DNA of 49,274 nucleotides from an uncultured Lachnospiraceae bacterium (GTDB taxonomy: Bacteria; Bacillota; Clostridia; Lachnospirales; Lachnospiraceae): assembly GCA_947175055.1 (NCBI GenBank), contig CAMWLJ010000013.1, positions 1 through 49,274 on the forward strand. The letters are read 5' to 3'. Position numbers and translations under genes: made by a program. Shown one piece after another: positions 44,975 to 49,274 of the stretch (within the stretch, counting starts at the first letter, position 1; every line of letters begins with the position of its first letter). The notes under the pieces were generated by a model. It ran no database searches, was not told the DNA's origin, and saw only the letters and a program-made list of their open reading frames with translations.

Positions 44975-45826
44975 ATGGAACAGCAGATTGTTAAGGTAAA
45001 GAATAAACGTGGTGTCAGAGTGATACCCGGTTTCGGTCTTTCGTTTGGGGTCACGCTTTCGATGCTCAGCGTGCTCGTGCTGATTCCGATGGCATCCGTT
45101 TTTGTCAGTGTGGGAAAACTGGGTTTACGGGAATTCGTTGATGTTGTATTTTCTCGACAGATTATTTCCAGCTATATCGTCAGTTTTTCTTGTGCATTTG
45201 TTGCCGCACTTGTAAATGCTGTGTTTGGAATGATTCTTGCTTGGGTTCTGGTGCGCTATGAATTTCCGGGGAAAAGGCTTATGGACGGGATCATTGAACT
45301 TCCGTTTGCGCTACCCACTGCGGTGGCAGGTATTTCTTTGACCTATCTTTATTCTGATCAAGGATGGATAGGTTCTTTTTTTGATAGGGTGGGCATTAAG
45401 ATTGCCTATACGAGAATCGGCATTACGATTGCCATGGTATTTGTGGGGATTCCTTTTGTGGTGAGAATGGTGCAGCCTGTTTTGGCGAAACTGGATAGAC
45501 AGTATGAAGAGGCAGCTATGATGCTGGGAGCCGGCCGGGCGCGCATCTTTTTTAAAGTGATTCTACCGGAACTTTTCCCGGCGCTGATTGCTGGGTTTGG
45601 ACTTGCCTTTGCCAGAGGAATCGGAGAGTACGGAAGCGTAGTGTTTATAGCGGGCAACATTCCTTATAAGACACAGATTGCACCATTGCTTATCATGACG
45701 AAGCTAGAGCAGTACAAATATGAGGATGCGACAGCGATTGCGCTTGTGCTGCTGCTGGTATCTTTTGTGGTGATGCTCATAATTAATTCTGCACAGATTT
45801 ATATGCAGAAATTCAGTAGGACATAA
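44975..45826 (+). CDS. cysT: Sulfate ABC transporter permease CysT
   Basis: This 283-residue permease starts at ATG 44975 after AAGGAG. It has about six helices, the CysT-type ELPFALPTAVAGISLTYLYS segment, and the coupling loop YEEAAMMLGAGRARIFFKVI, followed by ARGIGEYGSVVFIAGNIPYK. It pairs with the next permease to form the membrane channel. Confidence 0.93.
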   Translation: MEQQIVKVKNKRGVRVIPGFGLSFGVTLSMLSVLVLIPMASVFVSVGKLGLREFVDVVFSRQIISSYIVSFSCAFVAALVNAVFGMILAWVLVRYEFPGKRLMDGIIELPFALPTAVAGISLTYLYSDQGWIGSFFDRVGIKIAYTRIGITIAMVFVGIPFVVRMVQPVLAKLDRQYEEAAMMLGAGRARIFFKVILPELFPALIAGFGLAFARGIGEYGSVVFIAGNIPYKTQIAPLLIMTKLEQYKYEDATAIALVLLLVSFVVMLIINSAQIYMQKFSRT

Positions 45827-45916
45827 TCGACTATGTGAAGGAAAACGGGAATTTATCTCGAAGGATGAGTTTGGAAAACGTCAAATTTACAGGGTGGGTT
45901 AGAATGGGAGATTACG

Positions 45917-46807
45917 ATGAAAGATCAGATAGAACATAGCTATGAACAGGATATTGTCGGTGATGATATTTATTCGATCAGGAAGGTGATAGAACCGCAT
46001 AGAGATGATGTGGATCATGTGATGAAATATGTTCTGATAGGCATTGCGGCGGTGTTTTTGAGCGTTATGCTTATCATGCCACTGGCTGTTGTGATCCTGA
46101 ATGCACTGCGGGATGGCTGGCAGGCGTATCGAGAGGCGGTTCTAGATGAATACACGGTGAAGGCGTTGCAGTTGACATTGCTTGCGACGGTATGTGCTGT
46201 GGCGGTTAATACGGCCTTTGGCTTATTTGCATCTTATCTTTTGTCTAAATTCTATTTCAGGGGGCGGCAGGTTCTGGCTTCATTGATCGATATTCCTTTC
46301 TCAATATCTCCGGTCATTGCAGGTCTGGTATTTATATTGACATTTGGAAAGATCGGATGGATGGGTGATTTTCTGAAAGCGCATAATATAAAGATTGTCT
46401 TTGCCGTGCCAGGCGTTATATTGGTGACGATTTTTGTCACATTTCCCTTTGTGTTCCGGGAACTTTTTCCGGTTATGAATGCACAGGGTAAAGATGAGGA
46501 AGAGGCAGCGGCGCTGATGGGAGCAGGAGGACTGATGATTTTTCGCAGAATCACGTTTCCGCATATTAAATGGGCGTTGGTATATGGCGTTGTCTTGTGT
46601 ACGGCACGCGCAATGGGAGAATTTGGAGCGGTATCTGTAATATCCGGCCATCTGCGGGGGAAGACGAACACGCTGCCGCTTCATGTGGAGATTCTGTATA
46701 ATGAGTTTAATACGACGGCAGCTTTTGCGGTGTCATCAATTCTTGTTATTATGGCTGTTATAATACTGATCATCAGAAGCTTTATTGAGAGAAAAAGAAA
46801 GATTTGA
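45917..46807 (+). CDS. cysW: Sulfate ABC transporter permease CysW
   Basis: This is a 296-residue permease. After a charged cytosolic start of about 35 residues come about six helices with DIPFSISPVIAGLVFILTFG, the coupling loop DEEEAAALMGAGGLMIFRRI and ARAMGEFGAVSVISGHLRGK, all typical of CysW. It lies 90 bp after cysT. Confidence 0.93.
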   Translation: MKDQIEHSYEQDIVGDDIYSIRKVIEPHRDDVDHVMKYVLIGIAAVFLSVMLIMPLAVVILNALRDGWQAYREAVLDEYTVKALQLTLLATVCAVAVNTAFGLFASYLLSKFYFRGRQVLASLIDIPFSISPVIAGLVFILTFGKIGWMGDFLKAHNIKIVFAVPGVILVTIFVTFPFVFRELFPVMNAQGKDEEEAAALMGAGGLMIFRRITFPHIKWALVYGVVLCTARAMGEFGAVSVISGHLRGKTNTLPLHVEILYNEFNTTAAFAVSSILVIMAVIILIIRSFIERKRKI

Positions 46808-46909
46808 TGTGGTATAGACCGATTTGCGGCGGCTCTTAGGAAAAGCAGCGGTAACAGTACGAGAAGACATAATGATATGAAATAGTTTGAGTAAGAAGAG
46901 GAAACGGCA

Positions 46910-47698
46910 ATGTATGTGGAAATGAGACGGATCAATAAGACGTTTGACGGTTTTCAGGCATCCAAAGATGTGAACTTTGGGGTGTATAAAGGACAGTTGG
47001 CGGCATTGCTTGGTCCGAGTGGCAGTGGTAAGACGACGATATTGCGGATGATTGCTGGTTTGGACAGACCGGATTCAGGTGATATTCTGATTAACGGAAA
47101 CAGGGTGAATGATATACCGGGGAGCAAGAGAGGGATTGGTTTTGTTTTTCAGAATTATGCACTGTTTCGGTATATGACGGTGGCGGATAATATTGCTTTT
47201 GGTTTGGAAGTACAGAAAAAGAGTAAAAAGGAGATAAAGGATAGAGTGGAAGAGCTGCTGGAGTTGGTTTCCATGCAGGATCTCGGGAAACGATATCCAA
47301 ATCAACTCTCCGGAGGACAACGCCAGAGAGTGGCTTTTGCGCGCGCGCTGGCGCCAGATCCGCAGCTTCTTTTGCTGGATGAGCCCTTTGCGGCAATTGA
47401 CGCAAAGGTGCGTAGAGAACTGAGGACATGGCTAAAGCAAATGATTGGAAGGGTGGGGGTGACTAGTATCTTCGTGACTCATGATCAGGAGGAGGCCGTA
47501 GAGGTGGCTGATACCATCATCATTACCAATCAGGGAAGGATAGAACAGATTGGTACACCAGAGGAAGTCTGCAGATATCCGCAGACGGAGTTTGTGAAAG
47601 ATTTCGTGGATGCAGAGCGGTTTGAGGCTTTGATGGCGATTAAAAAAAATGGAAATAATAGGTGTCAGAATTCACCTTTTTGTGGTACAATAAATTAA
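46910..47698 (+). CDS. cysA: Sulfate ABC transporter ATP-binding protein, short form
   Basis: This 262-residue ATPase has Walker A LLGPSGSGKTTILRMIAGLD (about residues 33-52), signature [15 protein letters not shown], Walker B LLLLDEPFAAIDAKVRREL and the switch region FVTHDQEEAVEVAD. The N-terminus YVEMRRINKTFDGFQASKDV fits CysA. Typical CysA proteins are about 350 residues with a C-terminal TOBE-type domain; this one stops soon after FVDAERFEALMAI. Its last codons run through a terminator-like repeat, which suggests 3' truncation at the boundary with the AT-rich module downstream. Confidence 0.88.
   Translation: MYVEMRRINKTFDGFQASKDVNFGVYKGQLAALLGPSGSGKTTILRMIAGLDRPDSGDILINGNRVNDIPGSKRGIGFVFQNYALFRYMTVADNIAFGLEVQKKSKKEIKDRVEELLELVSMQDLGKRYPNQLSGGQRQRVAFARALAPDPQLLLLDEPFAAIDAKVRRELRTWLKQMIGRVGVTSIFVTHDQEEAVEVADTIIITNQGRIEQIGTPEEVCRYPQTEFVKDFVDAERFEALMAIKKNGNNRCQNSPFCGTIN
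47660..47681 (+). terminator. Short terminator overlapping the cysA 3' end
   Basis: AGGTG (47660-47664) and CACCT (47673-47677) form a 5-bp stem with an 8-nt loop, followed by TTTT to 47681. It lies inside the last codons of the cysA frame. Confidence 0.5.
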
Positions 47699-47803
47699 AC
47701 TACTTTGAGAGATGGATTAATAGTGCTAATTGAGTTATAATAAGGTTTGATTAAGCTAGCATGAGCACATAATACTGATATCTTGGGATTTTTTGAAGTG
47801 AAA

Positions 47804-47817
47804 CACTATATATAGTG
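47804..47817. promoter_or_regulatory. Perfect palindrome upstream of the terminal cassette
   Basis: CACTATATATAGTG (47804-47817) is a perfect 14-bp palindrome ending one base before the -35 element at 47819. The site looks like a repressor operator for the three-gene cassette. No regulator gene is visible nearby in the window. Confidence 0.55.
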
Positions 47818-47818
47818 A

Positions 47819-47847
47819 TTGACAGAATGTGATATAATTTATATATT
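47819..47847 (+). promoter_or_regulatory. Consensus promoter of the terminal cassette
   Basis: TTGACA (47819-47824) and TATATT (47842-47847) are spaced by 17 bp, giving a start near 47854 and a leader of about 25 nt before ATG 47879. A second TATAAT inside the spacer (47833-47838) is too close to this -35. Confidence 0.75.
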
Positions 47848-47878
47848 ATTTGTGATTAGGATGGAAGAGTTATACACG

Positions 47879-48301
47879 ATGGAAGATAACAACTATTTGA
47901 AATTTCCAAGTGTGATCAGGGAGAAAATGGAGAAAGGTGAATTTGTGTTCCCTGAGAATACGTGTTTTGAGTATGAACCTTTTACAGCTTATAGGGGAAT
48001 TGAACGATGTGAAGATGACAATAGTGTGGTTTCGAGGAAGGATTTTAGATCTCATGCGGAAAGAAGGCTCCGTAGAAGAACAATAAACAGGAATGACCCG
48101 CACTATTTTGGAGTATCCTTGTTTTTAAATAAAGAATCGGTTGAGAATGCATTAAGTTTTCCTAGACCGAACAAGAAAATTGCAATGGGCAATGTATATG
48201 CAGTGGCCGGTCCTGCTGAAATTAATGATGCTACAGGACATGTGTGTTGGTGGTTGTATGATGGTGTTGAGATTGAAGGGTTTACGATTTGCGAGAGGTG
48301 A
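47879..48301 (+). CDS. Unrecognised 140-residue protein, first gene of the AT-rich cassette
   Basis: The start at ATG 47879 is preferred because GGAAGAG lies nine bases upstream; ATG 47861 would be almost at the transcript start. The protein is soluble with no signal peptide. It has a basic middle (HAERRLRRRTINRN) and segments FTAYRGIER, DPHYFGVSLFLNKESVENAL and ATGHVCWWLYDG. The Tyr-Arg-Gly followed by a strand with Ser, then a helix, faintly recalls ADP-ribosyltransferase folds, but this is a weak impression and I do not recognise the family. It is low in GC compared with the genes before 40 kb, and the next gene starts 7 bases after its stop. Confidence 0.6.
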   Translation: MEDNNYLKFPSVIREKMEKGEFVFPENTCFEYEPFTAYRGIERCEDDNSVVSRKDFRSHAERRLRRRTINRNDPHYFGVSLFLNKESVENALSFPRPNKKIAMGNVYAVAGPAEINDATGHVCWWLYDGVEIEGFTICER

Positions 48302-48307
48302 AGAGAA

Positions 48308-48976
48308 ATGGGAGAACAGGTTTTCTTTGTGATCAATGGGCAAGAGCTGGTGTTAGATAAGGTGTTGGTGGAATTTGATGATACGCCGATTTTTTTTGTA
48401 TGTAAAAATGACGGAGATTTTTTTATTTCAGCATGTGTCGATTTGGAAGATGAGAGGTATATAGTAACCAAAGTATCATTAAGTCGGTTGTCTAAAATGC
48501 TGCATGGAAAGATCACTATGAGAGAATTAATTATGCAGACAAATAAATATTGGGATATTATACCGGGAGAGGATGTTGAACAGGATATTGTTGTCGAAAA
48601 AAATATTGATGAAATACCTTTAAATGCTTTGCCGTACGAACAGGCTTATTTTAAAGTTGCAACAAAAGATTTGGCGGATTATGTCGAGAAAGTTGACATG
48701 ATCTTATATAGTGAAGACGGATGGGAAAATGAAATGGTGCGGGGAAACGTAGATTATTTTAGTCAAGTAACAAAGAGCTTGGATAATCGATATGAAATTT
48801 ATCAGCACATATTTGAAAAGGTCATCAGCGATATGAAGATATTGATGGATTCTAAATTTCGTGAAGGTGATTACAGCAACAAGGTTTGCAGTTCAGAGGT
48901 GGAAACGAATAGGATGACTAATATACGAATTGACATTCAGGTATTGAATCAGAATAAGGTGACTATTGCGGCCTGA
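48308..48976 (+). CDS. Unrecognised 222-residue protein, second gene of the AT-rich cassette
   Basis: The start at ATG 48308 comes six bases after the previous stop, so translation is likely coupled. The protein is acidic and soluble. The N-terminal half reads as strands (VFFVINGQELVLDKVLVEFD, FFVCKNDGDFFISACVD, RYIVTKVSLSRLSKMLHGKI) with TMRELIMQTNKYWDI, and the C-terminal half has helix YEIYQHIFEKVISDMKILMD and a final strand pair. It resembles small conserved proteins of unknown function that interpret a bound partner rather than an enzyme; no catalytic motif is visible. AT-rich codon use suggests recent acquisition. Confidence 0.6.
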   Translation: MGEQVFFVINGQELVLDKVLVEFDDTPIFFVCKNDGDFFISACVDLEDERYIVTKVSLSRLSKMLHGKITMRELIMQTNKYWDIIPGEDVEQDIVVEKNIDEIPLNALPYEQAYFKVATKDLADYVEKVDMILYSEDGWENEMVRGNVDYFSQVTKSLDNRYEIYQHIFEKVISDMKILMDSKFREGDYSNKVCSSEVETNRMTNIRIDIQVLNQNKVTIAA

Positions 48977-49025
48977 TCAAACTATGCATTTAGGCAGTGT
49001 GCTGCGCAGAGACGGAGAGACGAAT

Positions 49026-49226
49026 ATGGGAGAGAAGATTAGCAGTGTGTTAAGTCTGGACAAACTTGTTTTTGACAAAATTGAGTTTAAAAGGACTGGC
49101 ATGAAGAATGAGAATGAACTGGAAATCGAATTGAAGGTGATAATCAATAAGAAACAGGATGAAGATATATATAGAGTTACACTTATTTTTATTGGCAACA
49201 AAGAAAAAGAGTATTCGTTAGCCTGA
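49026..49226 (+). CDS. SecB-like chaperone fragment, third gene of the AT-rich cassette
   Basis: This 66-residue protein starts at ATG 49026 with GGAGAC upstream. LSLDKLVFDKIEFKRTG followed by NELEIELKVIINKKQ and DIYRVTLIFIGNKEKEYSLA matches, from memory, the first strands of SecB-like chaperones, which are usually about 130-150 residues. It stops after roughly half that length. The frame stays open after the TGA at 49224-49226 to the window end, but what it encodes does not look like the missing part. It may be a truncated gene, an antitoxin-associated short form, or unrelated. Confidence 0.45.
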   Translation: MGEKISSVLSLDKLVFDKIEFKRTGMKNENELEIELKVIINKKQDEDIYRVTLIFIGNKEKEYSLA

Positions 49227-49274
49227 ATTATTCATGAAATAACAGTAGCAACTGCTGAAAGCCGCATAGTTATT

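Overview
The window looks like a chromosomal segment of a gut-type Lachnospiraceae (Bacillota, Clostridia). This is inferred from strong purine-rich ribosome binding sites before almost every gene, a low-to-moderate GC Firmicutes gene style, a BceRSAB-type module, LarEBC, a fructose-PTS operon with its own HPr, and an AAA-ATPase-like/DUF1703 relic of a type common in that family. No rRNA, tRNA, CRISPR array, transposase or integrase was found. Species cannot be named from the sequence alone.

Layout. 1-5120: the end of an unknown gene carrying a 44-bp tandem duplication, a truncated membrane-protein gene, then a Bce-like two-component system (response regulator and intramembrane-type histidine kinase), an intrinsic terminator, and its ABC ATPase and large FtsX-type permease. 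5214-6682: a polyprenyl-phosphate sugar transferase behind a clear sigma-A promoter. 6812-11190: a cytosolic beta-helix protein translationally coupled to a MATE exporter, then a DUF3737 protein. 11161-16036: an AraC regulator divergent from rhaB-rhaA-rhaD (L-rhamnose to dihydroxyacetone phosphate and lactaldehyde). 16115-16664: a small DUF3796-like/XRE pair on the minus strand. 17161-21163: fructose operon fruK-fruA-HPr-DeoR behind an AT-rich region with helically phased operator-like repeats. 21191-22201: a triple-PepSY lipoprotein (minus).

22428-31494: a promoter and a heavily structured leader ending in an intrinsic terminator, then larE-larB-larC (nickel-pincer nucleotide cofactor synthesis), a nickel/peptide-type ABC importer with both ATPases fused in one chain, and an MGMT-family gene. 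No LarA enzyme is present, so the cofactor presumably serves an enzyme encoded elsewhere. 31813-34386: hybrid histidine kinase with two receiver domains. 34465-37233: TetR regulator and an oleate hydratase with an N-terminal hydrophobic anchor. 37415-37951: a ferritin-like protein. 38293-39509: an AAA-ATPase-like/DUF1703 pseudogene broken twice. 39563-40918: a probable GT-B-fold glycerophosphotransferase-like protein. 41085-47698: sulfate activation (cysD, fused cysNC) and a sulfate ABC importer, making PAPS but with no reductase in the window.

47804-49226: an AT-rich, probably acquired three-gene cassette (unknown, unknown, SecB-like fragment) behind a perfect palindrome and a consensus promoter. 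It is the least explained part of the window and, with the structured leader before larE, the best candidate for something undescribed.
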